Positions 26,556 through 35,971 of a DNA stretch of 64,000 nucleotides are shown piece after piece. Position numbers and translations under genes: made by a program. Source of the stretch: UTCFX2 sp963827155. GTDB lineage: Bacteria > Chloroflexota > Anaerolineae > Anaerolineales > UBA4823. Under the pieces are notes generated by a model, which was not told the origin of the DNA, searched no databases, and saw only the letters and a list, made by a program, of their open reading frames with translations. The stretch is taken from contig CAWGZV010000002.1 of assembly GCA_963827155.1 (NCBI GenBank), positions 3,616,686 through 3,680,685 of the forward strand, written 5' to 3'. The stretch's first letter is position 1. The number at the start of each line of letters is the position of its first letter.

Positions 26556-27673
26556 CTCTGATTGAGTTTGGCAGGTTGGCTTGGCGAGGGAATGGTGTCT
26601 AAGCCGGGCGCGTGCACCGCTGGTAGTACATGTTTTAGAAGCGCTGCAAGGAACTGCTCTGGTTGAGTGAACGCAGCGAAGTGACCTGCTTTTTTGATCA
26701 GCGACAGCTCTTTCACAGGCGCCTCGACTTCGGCGAAGTACTCTTCAGCCAGGCTCGTCAAGGTAATCACATCACACTCGCCCTGAAACAAGAAGAACGG
26801 TACTTCAAAGTAGGTGCCCAACCTCCGGGCATCGAAAGTTCTGAATTCATCGAACAACTCAGCACTTGAGTGCTTAAATCCTGTAAAAAGGTTATATACA
26901 TCCTGTAAGCTGTAGATCGGTGAGAACAGCACCAAGGGCAATAGCAGCGACCGGTCGAGGTTAGGGGTGGGCTTGTTCGTCTTAAAAGCCCAGGCCATGT
27001 TTACATTCCAGGCATGCAAATCCCACTCGGTTGGATCGCCGCCAATTTTTTGCAGAGCGGTCATGCCTTTTATATTGCCCACTGAATGCACCCGCCCAAG
27101 GGTCAATTGGTGCTTCAGCGCCTCGTTGCGCATCATGTCTACGTACAAGTCTGTCACTACCAGAGCAGAAAACATGTCTGGTCGAAGCATGGCGAGAGGT
27201 AAACCCGTGAGTGTGCCCATCGACTCGGACAGCAAGATCACCTTGTCTTTGCTAAGGTACCGGTGAAGGAATTCGGTGAGCTCGATGGCGTCGGAAACCC
27301 GGCCGTGGAAGCTCATTTCTCCACTGCCAGGTTTGCCGTTGCGCCGTAGGGTCTTGCCCGTCCCGCGGTGGTCCCATTGGACCACCGTGAAGTGCTTCTC
27401 CCAAGATCGCAAGGGAAGGGTAAAAATAGAGTTAGACCAGCCCGGTCCGCCGTGCAAGATGAGCATCACAGGGTTGTTGCGGTTTTCACCCCGAATTTGG
27501 ATCCACTGGTCGATCCCACCAACGCGTACAAAGCGTTCCTCAACGATACCGTTGGGGGTATTAATCGCCAGCATTTTGGCGGTCAGGCGCTGCCGTTCTC
27601 TGCGGTACACCAATCCGCCCATGATTAGCAATGCGATAACACTTCCCAATCCCGTGAGCATCTTGAATAACAT
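26552..27673 (-). CDS. Alpha/beta hydrolase, proline iminopeptidase-like, membrane-anchored
   Basis: The 373-residue protein has an N-terminal helix (residues 4-23), then MLILHGGPGWSNS, VVQWDHRGTGKTLRRNG, the nucleophile elbow LLSESMGTLTGLPLA and a late histidine in KKAGHFAAF. HGGPG and WDxRGxG are the pattern of the proline iminopeptidase group (S33). It lies five bases after the DHFR-like gene stop, so it is in the same operon. Confidence 0.8.
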   Translation of the reverse strand: MLFKMLTGLGSVIALLIMGGLVYRRERQRLTAKMLAINTPNGIVEERFVRVGGIDQWIQIRGENRNNPVMLILHGGPGWSNSIFTLPLRSWEKHFTVVQWDHRGTGKTLRRNGKPGSGEMSFHGRVSDAIELTEFLHRYLSKDKVILLSESMGTLTGLPLAMLRPDMFSALVVTDLYVDMMRNEALKHQLTLGRVHSVGNIKGMTALQKIGGDPTEWDLHAWNVNMAWAFKTNKPTPNLDRSLLLPLVLFSPIYSLQDVYNLFTGFKHSSAELFDEFRTFDARRLGTYFEVPFFLFQGECDVITLTSLAEEYFAEVEAPVKELSLIKKAGHFAAFTQPEQFLAALLKHVLPAVHAPGLDTIPSPSQPAKLNQR

Positions 27674-27678
27674 TTATC

Positions 27679-28221
27679 CTACCCTCTCGGCTGATAAGTG
27701 AGGATTGCTACGCCCGATGAGCTGACCTGTGAGCCAACCAGCCTTAGCCTTTTCAGTCCTCTGCCGCCTTTGAACAAACGCTTTCCGCTGCCGACAACAA
27801 CCGGATGGATCATCAGGGTTAGCTCATCCAGGAGATCGTTGACCAACAGGGAATGGACGAGTGTTGGGCTGCCAGCGACTCCGATATTCTTTCCGGGTTG
27901 TTCCTTGAGCCGGGTGATTTCTTCCTTCAGGGTACCCTTGACCAGTTTCGAGTTATTCCAATCTACCTTATCCAGGGTGGTTGAGACAACGTATTTTGGA
28001 ATATTGTTGATGAAGCTCGCGAATGGCTCATCCGTAGACGTTGGCCAGTAAGCTGCCCACTCTTGATAGGTAACTCTACCCAGCAGGACGCCATCCTCCG
28101 CTTCGAGTTGTGAACCCATGCTGGACATGATTTCATCATCGAAGTGGTCGAACTGCCACCTGTCGGGGGATTCTACGACTCCATCCAATGATATATAAAG
28201 ACCTGCAACTACTTTTCTCAT
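27679..28221 (-). CDS. Dihydrofolate reductase/RibD C-terminal-like family protein
   Basis: The 180-residue protein starts MRKVVAGLYISLDGVVESPD and includes LLGRVTYQEWAAYWP, KYVVSTTLDKVDW, NIGVAGSPTLVHSLL and a C-terminal LIHPVVVGSGKRLFK. This is the YyaP/YwjB-like branch of the DHFR fold, widespread and mostly uncharacterised. AAGGAG precedes the start. It is first in the run towards 24601. Confidence 0.85.
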   Translation of the reverse strand: MRKVVAGLYISLDGVVESPDRWQFDHFDDEIMSSMGSQLEAEDGVLLGRVTYQEWAAYWPTSTDEPFASFINNIPKYVVSTTLDKVDWNNSKLVKGTLKEEITRLKEQPGKNIGVAGSPTLVHSLLVNDLLDELTLMIHPVVVGSGKRLFKGGRGLKRLRLVGSQVSSSGVAILTYQPRG

Positions 28222-28346
28222 GGTTGTTCTCCTTTGGTTAAAAGATTCGGTTCGCGCAACGAGGCGCTCATGTCAACCGATACAGGATAATCCTATACGT
28301 TGATATATTAGACTAAATGGAGGGGTATTGTCTTGAACAAAAACGA

Positions 28347-28386
28347 CATCTGCCTGACTTTATCTCGAGATAAAGTCAGGCAGATG
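28347..28386 (-). terminator. Terminator formed by a perfect 40-bp palindrome
   Basis: CATCTGCCTGACTTTATCTC is followed directly by its exact reverse complement, with no spacer (centre at 28366/28367). On the minus strand it is followed by TCGTTTTTG, so it can terminate the AraC gene whose stop is at 28439. The absence of any loop bases or mismatches is unusual. Confidence 0.7.
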
Positions 28387-28438
28387 AGCGTCCGATCAAC
28401 GTCAGGTGCTGTGACGGAGTGCTTATTAAGATTTAAAA

Positions 28439-29158
28439 TCAACCCTCCGGGATTTTGTACATTCTCGACAAGAACGATAATTGCGAAGTCTCGTCTTTTC
28501 GGATGAGTTGGGCGGGTGTTTGCCCGACGAAATACTTCAAGGATCGAGTCAGGTGTGGTTGGTCGGAATACCCAGCCAGATCCACGGTATCCAGGATTGA
28601 AACACCTTGCTGCAAAAGGCTTGTAGCATATCGGGCGCGATCAATCTGGCTGAGCGTACCTCGAGTCAAACCGGTCGCTTTCAGAAAACGGCGTTGGACG
28701 GAGCGCACCGACAGTACTGGTAGATCGATTCGGGAGGCAACATCGACAGCAGGTTCACGCGTCAGCAGCTCGTCGCGCACCAGACGGTCTACAAATACGT
28801 CAGCATTTTCATAATCGGGAATTTGCCAGGTTGAGCCATTCAACCAGAAGGAATCGTTTCTCGCTTCAGGCAGATCCAGCATTCCATCACGGAGATGGAT
28901 TGCGGGTAGATTCGGCATTACCACACCATGTTTAAAATAAATGCCAAAATGCTCGGCACCTGCAGGGCAATACGCTGGTGTGGCTTTTGTCTCTGGCCCA
29001 CGTACAGTGAGTTTTGTTTTGCCATTGTGCTTCGTAATTACCATCTGCCAATGGCTTGATGCCATAGAAATAAACTGGCCTCCACTCTCACTGTGGTTAC
29101 GCCAAACCACCTCAACATAGGGCGAATCGGATGGTTTTTCCTCGAAGTTAAAAATCAT
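28439..29158 (-). CDS. AraC family transcriptional regulator
   Basis: From ATG 29158 (MIFNFEEKPSDSPYVEVVW), with AGGAAG upstream, the protein has 239 residues. The C-terminus has the AraC double helix-turn-helix: LSVRSVQRRFLKATGLTRGT and VDLAGYSDQPHLTRSLKYFV followed by GQTPAQL. The N-terminal domain (CPAGAEHFGIYFKHG) is a cupin-like ligand domain. The target is unknown; the DHFR-hydrolase run lies just downstream. Confidence 0.85.
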   Translation of the reverse strand: MIFNFEEKPSDSPYVEVVWRNHSESGGQFISMASSHWQMVITKHNGKTKLTVRGPETKATPAYCPAGAEHFGIYFKHGVVMPNLPAIHLRDGMLDLPEARNDSFWLNGSTWQIPDYENADVFVDRLVRDELLTREPAVDVASRIDLPVLSVRSVQRRFLKATGLTRGTLSQIDRARYATSLLQQGVSILDTVDLAGYSDQPHLTRSLKYFVGQTPAQLIRKDETSQLSFLSRMYKIPEG

Positions 29159-29191
29159 GACACTACTTCCTACTAGGACATAATTATACAA

Positions 29192-29547
29192 TGGTTGTCT
29201 GATTTATTCAATTTCTCATTTGAAAAACCCACCGGGTTGAATAGATCAGCATAACACCTACAACAGCTACCAATTGGGCAAGATTTCTCTCAATTTAGTT
29301 AGTGCATTCCTGTGACTTTGGAATTGATCGGTGTTTTATGCGTATATTGACAGCTTGTGAACAACCTGCGCGTGGATGGGCAACGGCGCTTCTGGATCGC
29401 TTATCCTGAGGCGAAAGAGGATGATTGTGACATAAGGGAAGATTTGAGACAGAAGGTAACGGAAGTCAAAATTGCCTTCCCGGTGTCCCATAATACTTTG
29501 ACAATCTTCGATGAGTACGTAAAATGAAGGGTAACCGCATAAAAGTC
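29192..29547. other. Gap without a supported gene
   Basis: About 350 bases upstream of the AraC gene, up to hairpin repeat copy 3. Short frames show no family resemblance. The last part aligns with the region upstream of the hairpin at 48.7 kb. Confidence 0.4.
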
Positions 29548-29577
29548 GAGATCGCCCAGTTGTAACTGAGCGATCTC
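29548..29577. repeat. Dispersed hairpin repeat, copy 3
   Basis: GAGATCGCCCAG and CTGAGCGATCTC arms around TTGTAA. It lies 115 bases downstream of the tRNA-Ser relic. The 100 bases between resemble those between copy 4 and the intact tRNA-Ser. Confidence 0.75.
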
Positions 29578-29691
29578 CGGTGTGGAGACCACACCAAGGC
29601 GTAAAACCCCGTTCTTTCACATCCGTTTTTCAACAGATCGAGAGCCGGTAGGCGGCGAAATCAGCCGATTTCGCTCGGACTTTACGCTCTG

Positions 29692-29766
29692 CGGAGAGGG
29701 TGGGATTCGAAACCACGGTTGGTAGAGCCCACAATGGGTTACGAGACCGACGCCTCGGTCGCACCT
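29692..29766 (-). pseudogene. tRNA-Ser relic
   Basis: On the minus strand the 3' half reads CGTGGTTTCGAATCCCACCC then TCTCCGC. This matches the variable arm, T arm and 3' acceptor strand of the intact tRNA-Ser at 48861-48947. The anticodon loop region has changed (CTCGTAA). The D arm and 5' acceptor strand are shortened or lost, so no cloverleaf can form. It is a decayed duplicate that overlaps the last bases of the amidohydrolase stop. Confidence 0.75.
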
Positions 29767-31009
29767 AAGCCGCTAATCTCAAGACGGTTTGCAGGAGAAG
29801 ATTAGCCCCATTCACACAATCCTGCCAGGGTGTGAACTCATCAGGTGAATGGCTGGTCCCACCGACCGAAGGGACAAAGATCATGCCTACTGGGCACAGC
29901 GAGGCCAGGGCCTGGGCGTCATGCCCGGCGCGTGAAATCAGGAGCATCGACTCCAACCCAAGCAGCTCAGCAGCCTGCTGTATGGCAGTTCGGGCAGCCG
30001 GGCTTGTTTCAACTGGGCTGCGCTTTCCCAGAAATTCAAGATCCAGCTTTAAGCCGTATTTTTGAGCCTCCCGGGCAGCCAGATCCAGTACGGATGATTT
30101 TAATCTTTGAAACTTCTCTTCCTCTTCCGCCCGGAATTCTAACGAAACGATGGTTTTCTCCGGAACGATATTGAACTTGCCTGGTATATAGCGGACATCT
30201 CCTACATTGGCAAAACAATCCGGAAATTGTTCCAGGATCAATTGGCGAAGAGATAGATTGAAAGCGCTGGCGCCGAGTCCGGCGTCGAGCCGTTCTTCCA
30301 TCGGGATTGTTCCGGAATGATCAGCCCGACCGGTGAAGGTTAGCCGGTAAAAGGCAATCCCGGCGATATGCGTCACGATGCCGGCCGGTATCCCAGCATG
30401 ATACAGCCGCGGGCCTTGCTCGATATGCAGCTCCAAATAGCTGGCGACTGAACTTGGATCTCGACGAGCTGATACTACGCCTGCCTCGCTGAGTCCGGCT
30501 GCTTTAAGCCCCTCCTCCAACGCCTGGCGGCCTCCCCGCGGGTTAGCCAAATCTTCCTTAGTTAGAAGACCAGCAAATGCGAAGCTGCCCAAAAAGCTTG
30601 CCAGTATGCCTTCCTCATCGGTAAAATCGATGGATTCCAGGTTGAAAGGGAGATGAAGTCCAGCCTCCTGGATTGTCCGCACTACTTCTAATCCTGCCAT
30701 AACACCAAGCGCGCCGTCAAACCTGCCGCCGTTCGGTACAGAATCTAAATGAGATCCCAGGATCAACGAGGGAGCGCCTGCCGGGCCGCAGCGCAGCAAG
30801 GCGATCTGGTTGCCAGCGCCATCTTGGCGGAACTCAAGACCCGCCTGTTCAATTCTTCCCCGCAGCCATTCCCGGGCGGAGAAGTGGGCGAGGCTCAAAG
30901 CAGGTCGGGTGATCCCTCCAGCGCTGGTTTTACCAATCCCGCTGAGCGCCTCAAAATCTGTTTTGAAGCGCTGCTCATTGATTCGCAAATCGGTCCAATC
31001 TCTGCCCAT
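29765..31009 (-). CDS. M20 family amidohydrolase, N-carbamoyl-L-amino acid hydrolase/allantoate amidohydrolase type
   Basis: The 414-residue protein carries LILGSHLDSVPNGGRFDG (metal His/Asp), ESIDFTDEEGILASF (Glu pair), YLELHIEQGPRLYHAG, AGHDAQALA and a C-terminal SVGGTSHSPDEFT (metal His). This is the hydantoinase/carbamoylase (HyuC/AllC/UPB1-like) subfamily, which splits N-carbamoyl groups to amino acid, CO2 and ammonia. Neighbouring BMP transporter genes and a divergent hydantoinase fit nucleobase or hydantoin catabolism. The exact substrate cannot be read. Confidence 0.85.
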   Translation of the reverse strand: MGRDWTDLRINEQRFKTDFEALSGIGKTSAGGITRPALSLAHFSAREWLRGRIEQAGLEFRQDGAGNQIALLRCGPAGAPSLILGSHLDSVPNGGRFDGALGVMAGLEVVRTIQEAGLHLPFNLESIDFTDEEGILASFLGSFAFAGLLTKEDLANPRGGRQALEEGLKAAGLSEAGVVSARRDPSSVASYLELHIEQGPRLYHAGIPAGIVTHIAGIAFYRLTFTGRADHSGTIPMEERLDAGLGASAFNLSLRQLILEQFPDCFANVGDVRYIPGKFNIVPEKTIVSLEFRAEEEEKFQRLKSSVLDLAAREAQKYGLKLDLEFLGKRSPVETSPAARTAIQQAAELLGLESMLLISRAGHDAQALASLCPVGMIFVPSVGGTSHSPDEFTPWQDCVNGANLLLQTVLRLAA

Positions 31010-31030
31010 TTCTTGCCTCCCTGTTTAATA

Positions 31031-32245
31031 TTAAACAGAACCTCTCCCTTCAGATGCAGACCTGTCTAATCCATACTGGCCGGTGAGCTCAATCATCCTC
31101 CCGTAGGCTTTGGCGCTGAGCAGTAAATCTTCGATGTCAAGATGCTCGTTCGGCTTGTGGGCAAGAGCGAGGTCGCCAGGTCCGTATATGAGTGACGGGA
31201 TGCCCATGGCGCCTGCGCTGATGTTGGCGTTGGTGCAGCCTCTGAAAATGATAGGATCGAACCTGATCCCAGTTTGGATCAGAGCTTGCTCGACGAGCTT
31301 CCGGAAGGGTTCTTCAGGTTGCGTAGCCCAGGCGTCGAGAAAATCCTCGTAGTCGAGACGCTCGCCGGTGTAGCAATCAACTGCAACCCGGCCGATTTTC
31401 AACGTCACTTTCTCTACACCATCGAATTTCTCAAGAGCAGTGTGGAAACGATTCAAGAAGGTCTCCCGGGTTTCTCCGGGGAACAAGCGGCATTCCCAAA
31501 GCAACCAACAGGTATCCGGTACACATCCATTGCCAGGAGATGGCTTCGACTTGATTTCCACAAGTTCGATCACATCGGTGCCGAAGATTGGGTCCGTTCT
31601 TCGGGGCATCTTACGAATGCGCTCGCTTGCTTCCATCGCACGATAGACGGCATTGTCACCCAGTTGGGGCTGGGAGCTGTGCGCCACCATTCCATGCACG
31701 GTCATTTCTACCGTTGTGCGACCGACCCCCGCCACGGCGAGTTGGTTCACACCGGTCGGCTCGCAGGTGATAACCGCATCCACCTGGCGTCCTTCCAGGA
31801 TCATGCCCAGCCCTCGCCCGATTATGAGTTCCTCAGCAACCGTCCCAGTTACCAATATCGTCCCGGCGATATTGGCCCGGTCGACGAAGGCAGCTGCGCA
31901 GAGGCAGGCGGCAAGCCCGCCCTTCATGTCTGCCGTGCCCCTCCCCCATATCTTTCCACCGGAGATCTCGCCTCCGTAGGGTTCATGTTCCCAAAGTTCG
32001 GGCATACCGATCGGCACAACATCCATATGTCCGTCGAAGACGATCGTCGGGCCAGGTCTGGCGCCTCGGATTGTACCGATGACGTTCCCCCACCGATCCA
32101 CATCAACCTGGTCGTAACCCAGATCTTTCATCTGCCGGGCAACAGCGGCGGCTGTTTCCGCCTCATCCCCTGAAAAACCAGGACATCGTACCAGTTCCTG
32201 GGTGAAGCGGATGATTTCCTCCCGCCGACCGTTTGTCAATTCCAA
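31031..32245 (-). CDS. M20 family deacylase/dipeptidase-like hydrolase (YgeY/ArgE/DapE type)
   Basis: The open frame reaches 32632, but its first 130 residues lie partly over the permease gene and look random. A TTG at 32245 with AAGGGA before it gives 404 residues beginning LELTNGRREEIIRFTQELVR. Motifs are IVFDGHMDVVPIG, IWGRGTADMKGGLAA, GTVAEELIIGRGLG and a C-terminal AHKPNEHLDI. The sequence resembles YgeY, which in E. coli lies beside a hydantoinase (ygeZ/hyuA). Here a hydantoinase is encoded at 37561. Confidence 0.75.
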   Translation of the reverse strand: MELTNGRREEIIRFTQELVRCPGFSGDEAETAAAVARQMKDLGYDQVDVDRWGNVIGTIRGARPGPTIVFDGHMDVVPIGMPELWEHEPYGGEISGGKIWGRGTADMKGGLAACLCAAAFVDRANIAGTILVTGTVAEELIIGRGLGMILEGRQVDAVITCEPTGVNQLAVAGVGRTTVEMTVHGMVAHSSQPQLGDNAVYRAMEASERIRKMPRRTDPIFGTDVIELVEIKSKPSPGNGCVPDTCWLLWECRLFPGETRETFLNRFHTALEKFDGVEKVTLKIGRVAVDCYTGERLDYEDFLDAWATQPEEPFRKLVEQALIQTGIRFDPIIFRGCTNANISAGAMGIPSLIYGPGDLALAHKPNEHLDIEDLLLSAKAYGRMIELTGQYGLDRSASEGRGSV

Positions 32246-32325
32246 GCTGCCGTTCCCTTTCAAGCCGGAGGTAGCCGTAAAAATACCGGAGGCAACCTCA
32301 GGGGCCGAACTCGCCCTCGCGCAGT

Positions 32326-33252
32326 CTAGACATCCGCTGGATCGTAAGGCGCCCCCCAGGTTTTTGGCGGCTTCGTTCGCCCTACTAAACCTGCCAGCGC
32401 AGCCAGGGTAAGAAGATAAGGGAGCATCTGCAGGAACTGGTATGGGATGGCTGAATCCGTAGCCTGCAGCCTCAGTTGGGCTGCATCGGCTGCCCCGAAT
32501 ACCAGACAGGCTAACGCAATCTTCAACGGATCCCAACCTCCCACAACCACCGCAGCAAGGACGACAAACCCACGCCCGGCCGTCATCCCTCCAGAAGCAA
32601 AGTACCCCACCTCGCTGAGGGTCAGTGCACACCCTCCTAAGGCGGCAAAGACCCCGCTCAGGATTACCGCCTGGTACTTCAATCTGATCACCGGTAGACC
32701 CGCCGTCGCGGTTGCTTGTGGGTTATCACCTACGGCGCGCACGTTCAAACCCCAATCCGTGCGATAGAGGACCCAACTTGCAATGAAGGGCAGGATTAAT
32801 GCGATCCATATAATCACCGGCTGCTGGAAGAGTACCGGACCGATGATCGGGATTTCCCCCAGGCTGGCGGGGAACAGCAGCGGGAAGGTCGATACCCGCA
32901 CAGAGCGGGTCTCGGAGAGCAGGGCGAACAGAAGATTGGTCCCACCGAGAGCTGCGAGATTGAACATGAGACCGGTGACGACTTGATTGGTCCTGCGCGT
33001 TACCGTAAAGTAGGCGAACGCCATTCCGAACACGGAGCCGAGGACCATCGTGCCGATTACCGCTAAAACGACATTCCCTGTAAAATAGCTGATAGCTACC
33101 CCCGCGAGGGCTCCAAAAAGCATAATCCCCTCGATCCCGACATTGATCACGCCTGATCGCTCGGCGAACACTTCGCCGACGGAGACCAGGATCAGCGGTC
33201 CTCCCCACCGCAAGCTTGCCTGCAGCCAACTGATGATCTGGTCACCCGACAT
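32326..33252 (-). CDS. ABC transporter permease, BMP/nucleoside type (YufQ/NupQ-like)
   Basis: The 308-residue protein has 8-9 hydrophobic segments and the pattern GEVFAERSGVINVGIEGIML near the N-terminus and VVLAAVVVGGWDPLKIALAC near the C-terminus. These are typical of the branched-type permeases of BMP (basic membrane protein) nucleoside/purine importers. It overlaps the next permease start region by 11 bases, indicating coupling. Confidence 0.88.
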   Translation of the reverse strand: MSGDQIISWLQASLRWGGPLILVSVGEVFAERSGVINVGIEGIMLFGALAGVAISYFTGNVVLAVIGTMVLGSVFGMAFAYFTVTRRTNQVVTGLMFNLAALGGTNLLFALLSETRSVRVSTFPLLFPASLGEIPIIGPVLFQQPVIIWIALILPFIASWVLYRTDWGLNVRAVGDNPQATATAGLPVIRLKYQAVILSGVFAALGGCALTLSEVGYFASGGMTAGRGFVVLAAVVVGGWDPLKIALACLVFGAADAAQLRLQATDSAIPYQFLQMLPYLLTLAALAGLVGRTKPPKTWGAPYDPADV

Positions 33253-34363
33253 TTTGGATTACCTCCTCGACTTCTTTTCCCGCTTTGTCTGTCCGCTCCA
33301 GGCGCTTACGTTCGCTGTATCCTACCGCGATCACGAAGATGACACACAACGCTTCGATGACAACTGTCATTGGTCCTCCGACGCCCGTTGAAACCGACAT
33401 CGCCGAGCCGCCCGCCTTCAAAGCCGCGAAGAACAACGCGCTGACCAGGACACCTAAGGGATTACCAGCTGCAAGGAGCGCCACAGCCACGCTTTCAAAT
33501 CCCACCCCCGCCACGAAATCCTGATACACTCGCTGTTTCAATCCCATGACCTCGACTGCGCCTGCCAGGCCTCCCATCACAGCCCCAATCAGGAGTACGA
33601 CAAGGATCTGCCGCCTCACATTGACACCGGCATAACGCGCCGCTTCGGGGTTCGCCCCAATCATGCGGGTTCGAAATCCAAAAGGTGTGAAGCGAATAGC
33701 CAGATAGAAAAAAACACAGGCAGATATTCCGAGGATGAAGCCGGGGTGCAGGCTTGTGCCTTTCATCAGGATCGGCAGTCTCGCCGTTACAGCAAGTATT
33801 CGCGACATAGGAAAGAAGGCACCTGGTTCCGCCATTGGCTGCGGCTCATGCACAATCCAGTTGGTAAAAAATTGAGCAACATAATTCATCATGATCAGTG
33901 TAACGACTTCGTTTACGCCCCGGTAGGCTCGCAAGTATGCCGGCAGCAGCCCCCAGAACCCACCGACTACCGCTCCCGCCAGAAGCGCCAGGGTAATATG
34001 GACGATGGGCGGCACAGGTAGAGGAGTTATGCCAACCGCACCGGCGCCAATTGCCCCCATATACATATACCCTTCTGCCCCAACGTTCCACAATCCAGCT
34101 TTGATGCCGATCGCAACTCCCACACCAGCTAGCAGCAGGGGGGAGGCCCGAACAAGCACATTGGCAATTGCCTGCGGGCTGCCAATCGCTCCTTTCAGCA
34201 TCGCCGCATATGCAACCAGTGGATTCACCCCCGAGAGTGCAATCAGTCCTGCGCCAGCGATCAAGCCCAAAAGAATGCCGACCAGCGGCCGTGCCCCGGA
34301 GAGGGCTAACTTTCCGAGACCTGGCAAAGCGATGAATTCCGGCCGTTTCTTCGTCGTCGTCAT
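33242..34363 (-). CDS. ABC transporter permease, BMP/nucleoside type (YufP/NupP-like)
   Basis: The 373-residue protein has about nine helices. GIKAGLWNVGAEGYMYMGAI corresponds to the family's NIGAEGQ loop. RTRMIGANPEAARYAGVNVR is the cytoplasmic coupling region contacting the ATPase. It overlaps the ATPase stop by four bases. Confidence 0.88.
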   Translation of the reverse strand: MTTTKKRPEFIALPGLGKLALSGARPLVGILLGLIAGAGLIALSGVNPLVAYAAMLKGAIGSPQAIANVLVRASPLLLAGVGVAIGIKAGLWNVGAEGYMYMGAIGAGAVGITPLPVPPIVHITLALLAGAVVGGFWGLLPAYLRAYRGVNEVVTLIMMNYVAQFFTNWIVHEPQPMAEPGAFFPMSRILAVTARLPILMKGTSLHPGFILGISACVFFYLAIRFTPFGFRTRMIGANPEAARYAGVNVRRQILVVLLIGAVMGGLAGAVEVMGLKQRVYQDFVAGVGFESVAVALLAAGNPLGVLVSALFFAALKAGGSAMSVSTGVGGPMTVVIEALCVIFVIAVGYSERKRLERTDKAGKEVEEVIQNVG

Positions 34364-35886
34364 GCCACTACCTCCGATGCTTTCCCGAGCATCATCTGGC
34401 CAATGGTTGAAACATCCGCCTCATCCCCTTCTACCTCTCCCATCACCTCCCCACGAAACAGGACGATGATGCGGTCGCTGAGCGACATGACCTCCTGCAG
34501 CTCCGTTGAAATGAACAGCACCGCCGCGCCGCGGTTGCGTTCACTCAGCAGAGTCTCGTGCACACCTTCAACTGCCCCTAAGTCGAGCCCGCGGGTCGCC
34601 TGAGAGGCGATGTCAAGGACCGGTTCTGCGTTTAGCTCCCTCGCCACGACGACCTTCTGCTGGTTGCCTCCTGACAAATTCCTCACCTGGACTTCCTCAG
34701 AAGGTGTTCGCACATCGTAAGCTTTGATCAGCTTTCTGGCGTTCTCCCTGATGGTGCCATAGTTGAGCACGCCTCTCTTCGAGTAGGTTGGGCGCCAGAA
34801 ATCCTTGATGACCAGATTCTCCGCGACCGTAAGATCCAGGAGCAGACCCGTTTTCCGCCTGTCTTCGGGGATAAATCCGACGAAGGAAGGATCATCCATC
34901 ACCTGATCAACGCTGCGCCCTTGAATATGGATCGATCCGCCTGTCCTCTTTCGCAGCCCGACAATACATTCAGCCAGCTCGCGCTGGCCATTGCCATCAA
35001 CTCCGGCTACTCCAACGATCTCACCAGAGTGGACGGTAAGGTTAAAATTCCTGAGCGCAGGGAGACCGCGATCATCGTTGGCGTTGACATTTTCCATCAC
35101 CAGGACGGGTTCCCTCTTCGTCATGGTTTGCCTGGGTTTCCGTTCCATCATGACCGGCCGGCCAACCATCATCCGCGCCAGTTCAAGCTGCGTTGCCTCT
35201 TTAGTTGGCACCGTACCCACCACGTGGCCATCCCGGATGACCGCAATGCGATCGGTAATTTCAAGCACCTCGCCCAATTTGTGACTGATGAAAATGATCG
35301 AGCGTCCTTCCTGGATCATCTTTCGGATGGCTTTGAAGAGCTGCTCCCCCTCATCCGGTGTGAGCACGGCAGTCGGTTCGTCGAGCACCAGCAATTTCGC
35401 ATCCCGGTACAAGGCTTTCAGGATTTCCAGCCATTGCTGTTTCCCCACCGACATCCTCCATACCTCTGTCGAGGGATCTACAATCAAGCCATACTCTTCG
35501 CAGAGAGTCAATAAGCGCTTGCGAGCAGGCTCGAGATCCAGAGCCGGGGCATGTTCCGAAGGGATACCGAGGATCACATTCTCTAACGCGGTAAGCGCCT
35601 CTACCAGCTTGAAATGCTGGTGGACCATGCCAATTCCGAGGTGAATTGCTTTGGCGGGAGTCTCGATCTTTACTTTCTCGCCGTTGATGAAGATCTGACC
35701 GCTGTCCGGTTGGTAAAGCCCATAAAGGATGTTCATCAAGGTTGTCTTGCCGGCGCCGTTCTCGCCAAGCAATCCGAGCACCTCGCCTTTCCTGCATTCG
35801 AGACTGATCCGGTCGTTAGCCAGGACCCCCGGGAAACGTTTGGTTATCCCCTCCATGCGCAGCGCGAATTCATTATCCTGTGCCAT
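34360..35886 (-). CDS. ABC transporter ATPase with two nucleotide domains (YufO/NupO-like)
   Basis: From ATG 35886 (MAQDNEFALRMEGITKRF), with AAAGGGA upstream, the protein has 508 residues. Domain 1 has Walker A GLLGENGAGKTTL, a degenerate signature MSVGKQQ and Walker B LLVLDEPTAVL. Domain 2 has the usual degenerate Walker A GVDGNGQRE and signature LSGGNQQKVVVAREL. The Walker B region is altered to PVLDIASQATRGLD. This double-ATPase layout is standard for sugar and nucleoside importers with BMP binding proteins. Confidence 0.88.
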   Translation of the reverse strand: MAQDNEFALRMEGITKRFPGVLANDRISLECRKGEVLGLLGENGAGKTTLMNILYGLYQPDSGQIFINGEKVKIETPAKAIHLGIGMVHQHFKLVEALTALENVILGIPSEHAPALDLEPARKRLLTLCEEYGLIVDPSTEVWRMSVGKQQWLEILKALYRDAKLLVLDEPTAVLTPDEGEQLFKAIRKMIQEGRSIIFISHKLGEVLEITDRIAVIRDGHVVGTVPTKEATQLELARMMVGRPVMMERKPRQTMTKREPVLVMENVNANDDRGLPALRNFNLTVHSGEIVGVAGVDGNGQRELAECIVGLRKRTGGSIHIQGRSVDQVMDDPSFVGFIPEDRRKTGLLLDLTVAENLVIKDFWRPTYSKRGVLNYGTIRENARKLIKAYDVRTPSEEVQVRNLSGGNQQKVVVARELNAEPVLDIASQATRGLDLGAVEGVHETLLSERNRGAAVLFISTELQEVMSLSDRIIVLFRGEVMGEVEGDEADVSTIGQMMLGKASEVVA

Positions 35887-35907
35887 AAACATCCCTTTAG
35901 TCTTCAT

Positions 35908-35943
35908 GCGTAGTGGGTGGTGCGGAAGCACCACCCACTACGC
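35908..35943. promoter_or_regulatory. Hairpin between binding-protein and ATPase genes
   Basis: GCGTAGTGGGTGGTGC pairs perfectly with GCACCACCCACTACGC around a GGAA tetraloop. It lies between the BMP gene stop (35972) and the ATPase start (35886), with no clear T-tract. In importer operons such hairpins commonly protect the abundant binding-protein mRNA and lower downstream expression. Confidence 0.75.
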
Positions 35944-35971
35944 CGCTAAATCCATTCACTGGACAAAAAAT

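Noticed and set aside
32246..32632. N-terminal extension of the M20 hydrolase to 32632
   Set aside because: It overlaps the upstream permease coding region, has an atypical Cys-rich composition and lacks a ribosome site. The TTG at 32245 gives the normal family length.
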